DNA of 64,000 nucleotides, from contig KL662191.1 in assembly GCA_000733415.1 (NCBI GenBank), forward strand, positions 4,681,423 to 4,745,422, read 5' to 3'. Below are positions 43,601 to 52,005 of the stretch, piece after piece. The position numbers and the translations under genes were made by a program. Source of the stretch: [Leptolyngbya] sp. JSC-1 (GTDB taxonomy: Bacteria; Cyanobacteriota; Cyanobacteriia; Elainellales; Elainellaceae). Within the stretch, counting starts at the first letter, position 1. The number at the start of each line of letters is the position of its first letter. The notes under the pieces are model-generated. The model was not told the DNA's origin. It made no database searches and was given only the letters and a program-made list of their open reading frames with translations.

Positions 43601-44695
43601 GTGTTTCAACGGAATAAAACGTTTAGGATTCCAGTTTCCATAATTGCGGCTGGCCTATTTTCTGCCTGTTCTACTCCCACTACAACGACGCAAGGTACGG
43701 CTGAACCGTCACCTGCTGACCAGGTCAGCGCAACCGCTGACCCTGCTGGACCTGCGGTTGCCACCCCCGATATTGAAGTTGATGGCTCCAGTACGGTCTT
43801 TCCAATCACCGATGCGGTTGCCAAAGAATTTCAAAAAGAGAATTCCAATGTAAACGTAAAGGTTGAGTTCTCTGGAACAACGGGTGGATTCAGGAAGTTC
43901 TGCGCTGGAGAAACCGATATCAGCAATGCGTCCCGGCCGATTAGCTCTGAAGAAATTGTGGCCTGCCGAGAAGCAGGCGTGCGCTATATCGAAATTCCCG
44001 TCGCCTTTGACGCATTGACGGTTGTTGTGCATCCTGAGAACACCTGGGCACAAACCTTAACAGTGTCAGAACTGAAAAAGATATGGGAACCTGTCGCCCA
44101 AGGCAAAATCACCAACTGGAACCAGATTCGCCCTGATTTTCCCGATCGTCCCCTCAAGCTCTATGGAGCAGGCACCGATTCGGGCACCTATGACTACTTC
44201 GCTGAGGTGATTACCGGCGGGTCGGATCTGCGTCCTGACTTCACCAGCAGTGAAGATGATGATGTTTTGGTGCAGGGTGTAGCCAGCGATCCGAATGCCC
44301 TCGGATTTTTCGGTTTCTCCTACTTTGAGCGCAATCAGGACAAACTAAAAGCCGTTGCGGTTCAAGACGACACACAAGGTCAGGCTAATCAAGCCGTTGC
44401 TCCCTCCCGCGAAGCTGTGGAGAACGCTACCTATGTGCCGCTGTCTCGTCCGCTGTTTATCTATATCAATGGTCGGGCGTCGCAACAGAACGTAAATCTG
44501 CGCGATTTTGTCACCTTCTACATGGTCAATGCACCGCAGATTGTCGAGTCGGTTAACTATATTCCGATGCCGGGAGATGCCTATGAGATTGGAGCAGTTC
44601 ACCTCTATAAAGGCGAGTATGGCACCGCTTATGACGGTAAGCCCCAGCCTTACCTAACCATCAAAGAGGTGCTGCAAAAGGAACAGTCACTTTAG
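43601..44695 (+). CDS. PstS/SphX-type phosphate-binding lipoprotein in the arsenic operon
   Basis: A 364-residue periplasmic binding protein of the phosphate ABC family. The signal peptide ends in a lipobox (LFSAC, Cys23), followed by a Thr/Pro-rich linker and the PstS-like domain (about 55-360: VDGSSTVFPITDAVAKEF, FSGTTGGFRKFCAGETDI, GAGTDSGTYDYF). The SST, SGTTGG and GTDSGT segments are the oxyanion-binding loops. No pstCAB genes follow. Its place behind an ArsR2 operator suggests it handles phosphate/arsenate discrimination or arsenate scavenging; this is inference. It starts at GTG with CGGAGG upstream. Confidence 0.88.
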   Translation: MFQRNKTFRIPVSIIAAGLFSACSTPTTTTQGTAEPSPADQVSATADPAGPAVATPDIEVDGSSTVFPITDAVAKEFQKENSNVNVKVEFSGTTGGFRKFCAGETDISNASRPISSEEIVACREAGVRYIEIPVAFDALTVVVHPENTWAQTLTVSELKKIWEPVAQGKITNWNQIRPDFPDRPLKLYGAGTDSGTYDYFAEVITGGSDLRPDFTSSEDDDVLVQGVASDPNALGFFGFSYFERNQDKLKAVAVQDDTQGQANQAVAPSREAVENATYVPLSRPLFIYINGRASQQNVNLRDFVTFYMVNAPQIVESVNYIPMPGDAYEIGAVHLYKGEYGTAYDGKPQPYLTIKEVLQKEQSL

Positions 44696-44836
44696 AAGAC
44701 AAATGGGTAATCGATTGGAGAATACGAAAATCATGTCTGGTTTTACAGACGAAGAAGTAGGATGTTTCTTAGATAATTACTGAATCAGGCATAGTTACCT
44801 GTATTAGTGAAGGAAATCGGCCAGTAGAAAACCAGC

Positions 44837-45514
44837 ATGAAATTGTTTACATCTCCAGAAGCTATCGCAGAAGGTATCGGTACATTTGTTTTAGTATTTG
44901 CTGGAACAGGTGCCGTCATGGTCAATCGAGTCAGCGATGGTGCAGTTACTCATCTGGGTATCAGTTTTGTGTTCGGAGCTGTAGTTGCAGCGCTGATTTA
45001 TGCCCTTGGTCATATTAGTGGAGCGCATTTTAATCCTGCGGTCACGTTGGCCTTCTGGAGTAGTGGATTTTTTCCGCGCTATAAGGTAGTCCCGTATATT
45101 GTTAGTCAATGCGTGGGCGCAGTTCTAGCCTCGGTCATGTTGCGGCTTTCCTTGGGATTGACCGCAAATATGGGAGCCACCCTACCGTTGAACGATAATT
45201 GGCTGCAATCATTCGTCCTAGAGCTAATTCTGACGTTCATTTTGATGTTCGTAATTTTTGGCTCCGGCTTAGACCGGCGCGCGCCCATCGGCTTTGCCGG
45301 ATTAGCGATCGGCCTGACAGTAGGACTAGAAGCCGCCTTCATGGGACCAATTACAGGAGCCAGCATGAATCCTGCCCGCTCTCTTGGCCCTGCCTTGGTT
45401 GCCTCGCTGTGGAATCATCATTGGCTCTACTGGGTTGCGCCCATTTTGGGTGCGCAGTTGGCTGCTCTCGTCTATGGGCACCTCTCAAATGGATTTCGAG
45501 ATTTGAAAGATTAA
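44837..45514 (+). CDS. aqpS: Aquaglyceroporin family channel (AqpS-like)
   Basis: A 225-residue MIP channel with six membrane segments. The two pore motifs are intact: NPA at 66-68 (HFNPAVT) and NPA at 178-180 followed by the selectivity-filter Arg181 (SMNPARS). In Sinorhizobium-type ars operons an aquaglyceroporin stands in for the ArsB or Acr3 pump and lets arsenite formed by ArsC flow out down its gradient. The order here, regulator, channel, arsC, arsH, matches that arrangement, and no ArsB/Acr3 gene is present in the window. Substrate is assigned by context. Confidence 0.85.
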   Translation: MKLFTSPEAIAEGIGTFVLVFAGTGAVMVNRVSDGAVTHLGISFVFGAVVAALIYALGHISGAHFNPAVTLAFWSSGFFPRYKVVPYIVSQCVGAVLASVMLRLSLGLTANMGATLPLNDNWLQSFVLELILTFILMFVIFGSGLDRRAPIGFAGLAIGLTVGLEAAFMGPITGASMNPARSLGPALVASLWNHHWLYWVAPILGAQLAALVYGHLSNGFRDLKD

Positions 45515-45552
45515 CTTTGAAAGAGTGATGTTTCGCTAAAACCACCAAAATC

Positions 45553-45963
45553 ATGAAAAAAGTCATGTTTGTTTGCAAAAAGAACTCGGCTCGCTCCCAA
45601 ATGGCGGAAGGTTTTGCTAAGACGCTGGGAGCTGGCAAAATTGAAGTCACTAGTTCTGGACTGGAAGCCAGCCAAGTGCGCCCAGAAGCGGTTGCGGCGA
45701 TGAAAGAGGTTGGCATTGATATCACCGATCAGTATTCCAAACCGTTGAGCGACTTCAAGGCCGAGGATTTCGATGCTGTGATTTCCCTTTGTGGCTGTGG
45801 CGTGAACTTACCGCCGGAATGGGTAACGCAAGAGGTATTTGAAGACTGGCAGTTGGATGATCCTGCTGAGCAACCAGAAATCTTTCCGCGCGTGCGCGAT
45901 GAAATTAAACAGCGAGTTGAGAAACTGGTTGACACCTTGAGTGCGGCACCTGCAGCTTTCTGA
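45553..45963 (+). CDS. arsC: Arsenate reductase, LMW-phosphatase fold, Synechocystis type
   Basis: Reduces arsenate to arsenite. A 136-residue protein with the P-loop CKKNSARS (catalytic C8) and C80/C82 in SLCGCG. These three positions coincide with the catalytic cysteines of the Synechocystis enzyme, which has the phosphatase fold but uses glutathione/glutaredoxin. D at DWQLDDP is the general acid. It is 38 bp downstream of aqpS and 8 bp upstream of the phosphatase gene, so it is co-transcribed. Confidence 0.95.
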   Translation: MKKVMFVCKKNSARSQMAEGFAKTLGAGKIEVTSSGLEASQVRPEAVAAMKEVGIDITDQYSKPLSDFKAEDFDAVISLCGCGVNLPPEWVTQEVFEDWQLDDPAEQPEIFPRVRDEIKQRVEKLVDTLSAAPAAF

Positions 45964-45971
45964 ATCCTGCT

Positions 45972-46430
45972 ATGGCACAACCAGCTCAATCAATCGCAGA
46001 AAACCTCTGGTGGGTGATTTCGGGCAAGCTGGCGGGAGTACGCAAACCTACTCCAGAGGAAATCGCTGAACTGAAAGCTGCCGGCGTGGGAGCCATTGTT
46101 TCTGTGATGGACGATCCTGCTAATCTAGATCTCTATCAGCAGGCAAATCTTCCTTATCTCTGGCTGCCCACCAAGGGCGGTACAGCGCCCAGTCGCGAGC
46201 AGCTCCAGAAATTGCAGGACTTCGTCGATCAGCAAAACCAGCTCGGGAACGCCGTAGCAGTTCATTGCACCAGCGGCAGACGCCGGACCGGAACGATGCT
46301 GGCTGCCTACCTGATCCAATCTGGCTCCTCCTATGAGGATGCGATGCAGACCATCCTGCTGGTTAACCCCAATGTAGAACTGCGCGAGGCCCAAACTGAG
46401 TTTTTGCAAGACTTGGCGGAAAGAAGCTAA
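45972..46430 (+). CDS. Dual-specificity/tyrosine phosphatase-like protein in the arsenic operon
   Basis: A 152-residue cysteine phosphatase-like protein with the P-loop HCTSGRRRTG (C99, R105; CX5R) and an upstream Asp in SVMDDP as a possible general acid. It sits between arsC and arsH with 8-bp and 4-bp gaps and must be part of the same operon. Small DSP-like proteins recur in cyanobacterial ars clusters but their role is not established. Options are a phosphatase for an arsenate-sensitive substrate, an auxiliary arsenate reductase, or removal of arsenylated metabolites. I do not choose. Confidence 0.82.
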   Translation: MAQPAQSIAENLWWVISGKLAGVRKPTPEEIAELKAAGVGAIVSVMDDPANLDLYQQANLPYLWLPTKGGTAPSREQLQKLQDFVDQQNQLGNAVAVHCTSGRRRTGTMLAAYLIQSGSSYEDAMQTILLVNPNVELREAQTEFLQDLAERS

Positions 46431-46434
46431 ATCC

Positions 46435-47103
46435 ATGACGAATTTTGATCACCCACCCAGAATCTTGTTTTTGTATGGTTCCTTGCGGGAACGCTCCTAC
46501 AGTCGCTTGTTAGCGGAAGAGGCCGCTCGCATCATTGCGGAATTTGGCGCAGAGGTCAAGTTCTTTGATCCGCGCGAACTCCCGATTTATGGTAGCGTGC
46601 CCGATACCCATCCAAAAGTGCAAGAACTGCGGGCCTTGAGTCAGTGGTCAGAGGGACAAGTGTGGTCCAGTCCGGAAATGCATGGCAACATCACCGGGAT
46701 TATGAAAAACCAAATTGACTGGATTCCGCTGAGTATTGGAGCTGTACGACCGACACAGGGAAGAACGCTGGCCGTTATGCAGGTGAGTGGAGGATCACAA
46801 TCGTTCAATGCAGTGAATACCCTGCGCATATTGGGCCGCTGGATGCGAATGGTGACGATTCCAAATCAGTCTTCGGTTGCTAAAGCTTATCAAGAATTTA
46901 ACGAAGATGGAACGATGAAACCATCGAGCTATCGAGATCGGGTAGTTGATGTGATGGAAGAACTCTACAAATTTACCTTATTGTTGCGTGACAGAGTAGA
47001 TTATTTGACCGATCGCTACAGTGAACGCAAGGAGAAAGGGGTTGAAGAAAGTATGAGCGAGATTGGCAAAGCGATCAATGGTGTTCACCTAGAAAGAATG
47101 TAA
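46435..47103 (+). CDS. arsH: ArsH, NADPH-dependent FMN oxidoreductase
   Basis: ArsH oxidises trivalent organoarsenicals such as methylarsenite to the less toxic pentavalent form, using FMN and NADPH. A 222-residue flavodoxin-like protein with the FMN phosphate loop YGSLRERSYSR at 14-24, and the EMHGNITGIMKNQIDW and QVSGGSQSFN motifs typical of ArsH. It is the last gene of the operon; a Uma2-family gene lies convergent 69 bp after its stop. With ArsI present, the cell has two routes against methylated arsenic. Confidence 0.95.
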   Translation: MTNFDHPPRILFLYGSLRERSYSRLLAEEAARIIAEFGAEVKFFDPRELPIYGSVPDTHPKVQELRALSQWSEGQVWSSPEMHGNITGIMKNQIDWIPLSIGAVRPTQGRTLAVMQVSGGSQSFNAVNTLRILGRWMRMVTIPNQSSVAKAYQEFNEDGTMKPSSYRDRVVDVMEELYKFTLLLRDRVDYLTDRYSERKEKGVEESMSEIGKAINGVHLERM

Positions 47104-47172
47104 TCTAGGGTGTGCTCGTATCTTGGAACGCTTCCAGTTAGGAAAGTTTCAATCTCTTTGACAATCGCTGCT

Positions 47173-47820
47173 TTAGCCTTCTGACTGAAACTGGGTCAAT
47201 AACCAGGCTCCTACCTGAGATTGATCGGTTGCTCGACTGCGACGCAGTGCTTCTTCTATAAGGGCAATCGTTAACCCTGGTAAAACTTGCGATTCTTGAA
47301 TTCGCCGACTGCCCTGATCGGCAATGGCATAGGCAAGAACCTGAGCATTCTGCACATCCAAGACCCAATATTCATCCACGCCCAGCTCTTCATACAGTGC
47401 TCGTTTCGTACCGACATCGTCCAGCAATGAAGTCTTGGCAACCTCAATCACCAGATTTGGAGCAGGATATCGATCCAAATCGACAATTCCTGTACTCGAT
47501 GGGATGGCTTGAGCGCGCTCACGAAGGTAATAGGACACATCCGGCTGACAGTCTTGCACGCCTGTTTTACGCAATGTTGTGGTATCTAGTCCCGTTGCTG
47601 GAATTCCCTTAAGTGTAGTGAACAGATTCACTACAAAAATAATGATCACATGATCCTTGCCATGCTCAAAACTGACTGGTAACATCTCGATCCGCATGTG
47701 TCCTTTGTAGTAATACCCCTTGGCCTGCTCATAAATGGGATCTGCAATGAGGCGAATGTACCCGTCCCAGGAGGCAACAGTCCAGGTATCGGTGAATGGT
47801 CTGGTTTGTAAATTACTCAT
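47173..47820 (-). CDS. Uma2-family protein (DUF820, PD-(D/E)xK nuclease-like fold)
   Basis: A 215-residue member of the Uma2 family, which is expanded in cyanobacteria, usually with no experimentally known role. The nuclease-like core is visible as LVIEVAKTSLLDDVGTKRALYEELGVDEYWVLD (E at the strand end, conserved D and K, and the GVDEYWVLD signature). It is a single gene between ArsH and the uracil genes, read opposite to arsH. Confidence 0.88.
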   Translation of the reverse strand: MSNLQTRPFTDTWTVASWDGYIRLIADPIYEQAKGYYYKGHMRIEMLPVSFEHGKDHVIIIFVVNLFTTLKGIPATGLDTTTLRKTGVQDCQPDVSYYLRERAQAIPSSTGIVDLDRYPAPNLVIEVAKTSLLDDVGTKRALYEELGVDEYWVLDVQNAQVLAYAIADQGSRRIQESQVLPGLTIALIEEALRRSRATDQSQVGAWLLTQFQSEG

Positions 47821-47934
47821 TTCACACTACCGCTGCACATCATTTGATTTCATTGTATCCAGGTTGATAGATAGGGGTATTAACCCGAGACCAACCATCT
47901 ACCCCATCAACAAGTTCCACGTCAAGCGTATGCC

Positions 47935-49206
47935 TTAAAACACCGTTCCATCACTCACGATGCGAATTGGTGGCTCACCATTGAGTCTCAGGGAAGCAGC
48001 GATGCGGCGTCCTGCCGCCCAAGTGCCACCTTCCAACACTTTGGCTAAGGGTAATTCTGCCGCAGTTAGGTTTTGCCTTTGGCGGATGGTTGCAGCAATC
48101 TGGTCAAGCAGCACAACGGTTAGCGCCCGCCATTCTACGATTACCTCCGAGCTGGGGGCATGGGGTTCATTGAGGACAATGGCCTGTTTGGGTTGCAGTA
48201 GGCCGAGATCAAGGCAGAGTCCGCCGTTGCGGTATTCAGCTAAGCCGGTGAGCTGATCCAGATCGGTAATTTCCAACCCTAGATCCTGCAAAGGTTCTAG
48301 CAGCGAGTAAGTGAGCCACTGGGACAGCTTGTGAAACGGTACGAGTTGCGAACCCAAGTCCGTATTTGGTGAACCAGAATTTGGCAAACCAGAGTGCCGC
48401 CAAACATCACCCAGGTTCACTCCTGCAAGCGTGGTTCGTCCCGGCCAAATCTCGCTGAAGCCCAACAGCACCGCCTCGAATACGGTATGAGCAGGAAGCT
48501 TGCCCTGTAGCGCTTGGAGCAGCAAGTAGTCCACCAAACCGCCCGGACGCCCCAGTTCACCAAACAGTTCTGGCTCGCTCTCCAGAACACGACCGAGCTG
48601 CTGCATTAACTGCAAGCGGCCCTCCAAGCCGACTAAGGGATTTGCTGCTGTGACCTGAAAGCCGTTTGCCAAGGTTTCCAAGGTCAACTGCTGCAGGCCC
48701 ACCGCATCAACTCGAAGCTGGTCTGGCTGGCTGGCAAAGCCGCCGTTCAAAAACAGACAGTAGCTAGCAACCGCTAAACCTTCCGAGCGCTGAAAGGTTT
48801 GTCCAGTTTCGATTTCTGTGTAGGTCCAGGTAGCGCCCGCGCCCGCATCCAGCAGCACACTCGTAACCGCCAAATCAAATTTGGCCCTGGCCTGTTCTAA
48901 TAGCGGCAGGTGAGCCAGTTTCTGATCCAGTTGGGCCAATCGATCCACTCCCCCCGCCTGAAAATGCCGCCAGCGGCTATGGAACGGCACCTGCCAATCT
49001 GGATAGTTAGTCTGAATCTCTTGCGTCACATAATCTGCTACCGCACCCAGCCGCTCTAGATCGCAGCGAAAGTAAGCCAATCGATCCTGTAAGCAGAGTT
49101 CAAACAACTGGCCGCACCGCTCCCGAATCGCCTCAGTAGAGCGCAGATAACGAACTGCCGCCTGCTCCAGCGTCAGGTCCGACACCCCAGCCTCAAAATC
49201 AGCCAT
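47935..49206 (-). CDS. urc4: URC4/Urg3-like uracil catabolism protein (DUF1688)
   Basis: A 423-residue DUF1688 protein, the family of yeast URC4 and fungal urg3. Conserved features are VPFHSRWRHFQAGG near residue 73, DAGAGATW near 120, and the VGLEGR and FHKLSQWLTYSLLEPL segments. URC4 is required in the URC uracil degradation pathway, together with uracil phosphoribosyltransferase and the GTP-cyclohydrolase-II-like URC1. Both partners are adjacent here. The biochemical step is not settled. The upp gene lies 54 bp upstream on the same strand. Confidence 0.88.
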   Translation of the reverse strand: MADFEAGVSDLTLEQAAVRYLRSTEAIRERCGQLFELCLQDRLAYFRCDLERLGAVADYVTQEIQTNYPDWQVPFHSRWRHFQAGGVDRLAQLDQKLAHLPLLEQARAKFDLAVTSVLLDAGAGATWTYTEIETGQTFQRSEGLAVASYCLFLNGGFASQPDQLRVDAVGLQQLTLETLANGFQVTAANPLVGLEGRLQLMQQLGRVLESEPELFGELGRPGGLVDYLLLQALQGKLPAHTVFEAVLLGFSEIWPGRTTLAGVNLGDVWRHSGLPNSGSPNTDLGSQLVPFHKLSQWLTYSLLEPLQDLGLEITDLDQLTGLAEYRNGGLCLDLGLLQPKQAIVLNEPHAPSSEVIVEWRALTVVLLDQIAATIRQRQNLTAAELPLAKVLEGGTWAAGRRIAASLRLNGEPPIRIVSDGTVF

Positions 49207-49260
49207 ACTTATCCCTTCACCCCCACAACCCTGCCATCTCCCCCATCTTCCTCATCCCCC

Positions 49261-49935
49261 TCACCGCGTCCCATACAACCGGTCTCCCGCATCCCCCAAT
49301 CCAGGCACAATATAGCCGTGGTCATCCAGACGTTCATCGATGGCTGCCGTGTAGATGGGGACATCCGGGTGCTGCTCATGGAAATGCTGAATTCCTTCTG
49401 GAGCAGCCAGCAGGCAGACAAACTTGATCGAGGCGGGGTTCGCTTCCTTGAGGCGATCGACAGCTGCAACGGCGGAATTGCCGGTTGCCAGCATCGGGTC
49501 CACCACCAACATATCGCGATGCTCGACATCGAGGGGCAGCTTCAGGTAGTACTCGACCGCCGTCAATGTGGTTGGCTCACGGTAGAGGCCGATATGGCCC
49601 ACTTTCGCGGTGGGAATCAGCTCGATCATGCCATCCAGCAAACCCTGCCCCGCCCGCAAAATCGAAACAATCACCATTTTTTTGTCGGCAGCCAGCATCG
49701 GGGCTTCCATTTCCGCCAGCGGCGTTTTGATCGTCTGCTTTTTCAGCGGTAAGTCTCGCGTCACCTCATAGGCCAGCAGCATGGCGATTTCTTTTAGCAG
49801 GCGGCGAAAATCTTGCGTATGGGTTTCGACCTGCCGCATGATCGTCAGCTTGTGCTGCACTAGAGGATGATTGATCAGGATGACCTTTTCGGATGACGTA
49901 TCAGATGACGTGACGGGCGGAGGATCGAATGGCAT
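49261..49935 (-). CDS. upp: Uracil phosphoribosyltransferase
   Basis: Converts uracil plus PRPP to UMP. About 224 residues. PRPP-binding motif VVDPMLATGNSA, flexible-loop region VSILRAGQGLLDGM, and the C-terminal uracil-binding DERLDDHGYIVPGLGDAGDRLYGT are all present. I place the start at the ATG 49935 (MPFDPPP); an upstream in-frame start at 50016 would add a Pro/Ser-rich stretch not seen in the family. The same strand continues into urc4, supporting a upp-urc4 unit divergent from the URC1-like gene. Confidence 0.93.
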   Translation of the reverse strand: MPFDPPPVTSSDTSSEKVILINHPLVQHKLTIMRQVETHTQDFRRLLKEIAMLLAYEVTRDLPLKKQTIKTPLAEMEAPMLAADKKMVIVSILRAGQGLLDGMIELIPTAKVGHIGLYREPTTLTAVEYYLKLPLDVEHRDMLVVDPMLATGNSAVAAVDRLKEANPASIKFVCLLAAPEGIQHFHEQHPDVPIYTAAIDERLDDHGYIVPGLGDAGDRLYGTR

Positions 49936-50092
49936 GGTAGAGCTAGGGGATGAAGGAACAGAAAAAACGCGACCTGGCAGTCGAGCCAAGCTTAACCTAA
50001 CCCAGCCGCCAGCCAAGGAATGTTACCAACGATGAAGTTGATAGAAATTAAGTTTAGAATACGATACATCGCTGTAGGGGTTGCACTGCACC

Positions 50093-51373
50093 ATGACTGA
50101 AGATCTTGCCAAATCTAACGGGTCTAACGGTAAGCCTACTAAATCCAAGCACATCATCCTCACCTCTCACCAAGCGCGGGGCAGCACGGTGGTGCCGATC
50201 CAGTGGGGTGCTGCCGATCCGCAACAGCGAGGCCCGATTCTGGGGTCTCTCCGCAGCCCCAAACACCGGAACGTGATTGGCACCCATGCGGGCGCTTATG
50301 GCGTTTATCGGGCATTGGCGGTAGCCAGCGGGGTGCTCGATCCAACCCACAAGGCCGATCTAACGAATACAGCCCCCGTAGTCGAGATTGGTCCCCATCC
50401 GAGCTGGGGTGATCCCGACAAGATTGTCTCGCTCGATCCGTTTGGGGCGATGGTTGGTGAGGTGTTTACGGTCTACAGTGGCGAAAATTACGACATTTTC
50501 CCGACGATTGCCATCACCAAAGCCCATATCAACATTCCTGAACTGAGAGACGAAATTGCCGCAGGACGACTCCAGGTAGACGGTGCCATTCTTAAACCCG
50601 ACGGTAGTTTAGTTGTCACCAAAGCGGCGATTGACCCAGTCTGGTATTTGCCCGGAATTGCCAAACGCCTGAACATTGAAGAATGGGAACTGCGGCGCGT
50701 ATTGTTTCAGCAAACCGGCAATATGTTCCCAGAATTGGTAACCCGTCCAGATCTGCATGTGTTTCTGCCTCCGATTGGCGGCACCACGGTGTACATTATT
50801 GGCGACACCGACGCCATTACCGACCCCAACCGGCCGCTGGCGGTGCGCGTCCATGACGAATGCAACGGCTCAGATGTGTTTGGCTCGGATATTTGCACCT
50901 GCCGGCCCTATCTAGTGCACGGCATCGAGGTCTGTATTCAAACCGCGCAGGAAGGCGGAGCCGGGATTATCATCTACTGCCGCAAAGAGGGACGAGCGCT
51001 AGGAGAGGTGACCAAATTCCTGGTCTACAATGCCCGCAAACGTCAGGCAGGCGGCGACCGCGCTGATGCCTATTTCCTGCGGACCGAGTGCGTTGCTGGC
51101 GTCCAAGATATGCGCTTCCAGGAGCTGATGCCAGATGTGCTGCACTGGCTGGGCGTCACTCGCATCGATCGCCTGGTTTCGATGAGTAATATGAAGTACA
51201 ACGCCATCACCAATGCCGGCATCGAAGTAGTCGAACGGATTCCAATCCCGCCGGAACTAGTTCCAGCCGATGCTCAAGTTGAAATCGAAGCCAAAAAAGC
51301 CTCCGGCTACTACTCCGACAGCGGCGTGCTGGCCGGGGATGAGTTGGCGCAGGTGAAGGGACGGACATATTGA
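50093..51373 (+). CDS. urc1: GTP cyclohydrolase II-like protein, URC1 type
   Basis: A 426-residue protein with a RibA-like catalytic core. Zinc cysteines appear as C-x10-C-x-C in HDECNGSDVFGSDICTCR, followed by IIIYCRKEGRALG. The N-terminal approximately 200 residues and the long C-terminus are those of the URC1 group, not of riboflavin RibA (about 200 residues, or fused to RibB). In the URC route it acts in uracil degradation, probably on a ribosylated uracil derivative rather than GTP. The ATG at 50093 is preferred over a TTG at 50081. It is divergent from upp. Confidence 0.88.
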   Translation: MTEDLAKSNGSNGKPTKSKHIILTSHQARGSTVVPIQWGAADPQQRGPILGSLRSPKHRNVIGTHAGAYGVYRALAVASGVLDPTHKADLTNTAPVVEIGPHPSWGDPDKIVSLDPFGAMVGEVFTVYSGENYDIFPTIAITKAHINIPELRDEIAAGRLQVDGAILKPDGSLVVTKAAIDPVWYLPGIAKRLNIEEWELRRVLFQQTGNMFPELVTRPDLHVFLPPIGGTTVYIIGDTDAITDPNRPLAVRVHDECNGSDVFGSDICTCRPYLVHGIEVCIQTAQEGGAGIIIYCRKEGRALGEVTKFLVYNARKRQAGGDRADAYFLRTECVAGVQDMRFQELMPDVLHWLGVTRIDRLVSMSNMKYNAITNAGIEVVERIPIPPELVPADAQVEIEAKKASGYYSDSGVLAGDELAQVKGRTY

Positions 51374-51422
51374 GGGGTGGGGGGTAAGGGGGGGACATAT
51401 TGAGGGGTAGGGTGTAAGGGGG
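51363..51422 (+). repeat. 30-bp tandem duplication across the urc1 stop codon
   Basis: GGACATATTGAGGGGT at 51363 recurs at 51393, each followed by a G-rich TAAGGG tract. The first copy contains the stop codon of the URC1-like gene. More G-rich sequence continues to about 51435. Confidence 0.85.
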
Positions 51423-51486
51423 TAAGGGAGTGGAAGTTGTGGATACTGAGCAGGGTTGATTGTGAGGCATCTGGTGAGCGTAGTAA

Positions 51487-51987
51487 CTAGTCACCGGCTG
51501 CGTTGGGTGGTTGAAGTCGTTTTTGAAACACCAGCGATTGCTTGATCATCCGGTAGCCCATGCGTTCGTAAAAACGGTGGGCCGCCTGCCGCAAAACATT
51601 CGAGCGCACCATTACTTCGGAGCAGCCTTGAGTCATGGCCCAAGCTTCGAGCTGGTGCAGTAATTGCCGTCCAATTCCGGTACCGCGAACAGTTTCATCC
51701 ACCACGAGTCCCAAAATCACCACCTGAGTTGGTCCAATCAGCAGGGCACATCGCTGCCCATGAATCCAACCCACGACGCGATGCTGCTCAGCTACATAAA
51801 CCTGATGGTCGGGATGGGACAAAACGGTAGCTAAATGCTGCTGCATCTGCTGAACTGTGACGGTGTAACCGAGTTGGGTGCAGAGTTGCGACAGAGATTC
51901 AGCATCCGCTAAACTGGCTACCCGCAGCATTATTGGCGTAGATTGGGAAAACTCTGGCTTCATTACTCGTCTCATGATTTGATTCAT
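51487..51987 (-). CDS. GNAT-family N-acetyltransferase
   Basis: A protein of about 166 residues with the GNAT fold: VIGLVVDETVRGTGIGRQLLHQLEAWA-like acetyl-CoA loop (R-G-T-G-I-G) and C-terminal RQAAHRFYERMGYRM. The acceptor is unknown; such proteins are often annotated RimI-like or as small-molecule acetylases. The start is uncertain: ATG at 51987 has AAGGA upstream at loose spacing, and ATGs at 51963 and 51930 would also keep the fold. It is divergent from the glycosidase-like gene with almost no gap. Confidence 0.82.
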   Translation of the reverse strand: MNQIMRRVMKPEFSQSTPIMLRVASLADAESLSQLCTQLGYTVTVQQMQQHLATVLSHPDHQVYVAEQHRVVGWIHGQRCALLIGPTQVVILGLVVDETVRGTGIGRQLLHQLEAWAMTQGCSEVMVRSNVLRQAAHRFYERMGYRMIKQSLVFQKRLQPPNAAGD

Positions 51988-52005
51988 GACTATAGCAGTC
52001 CTTCT

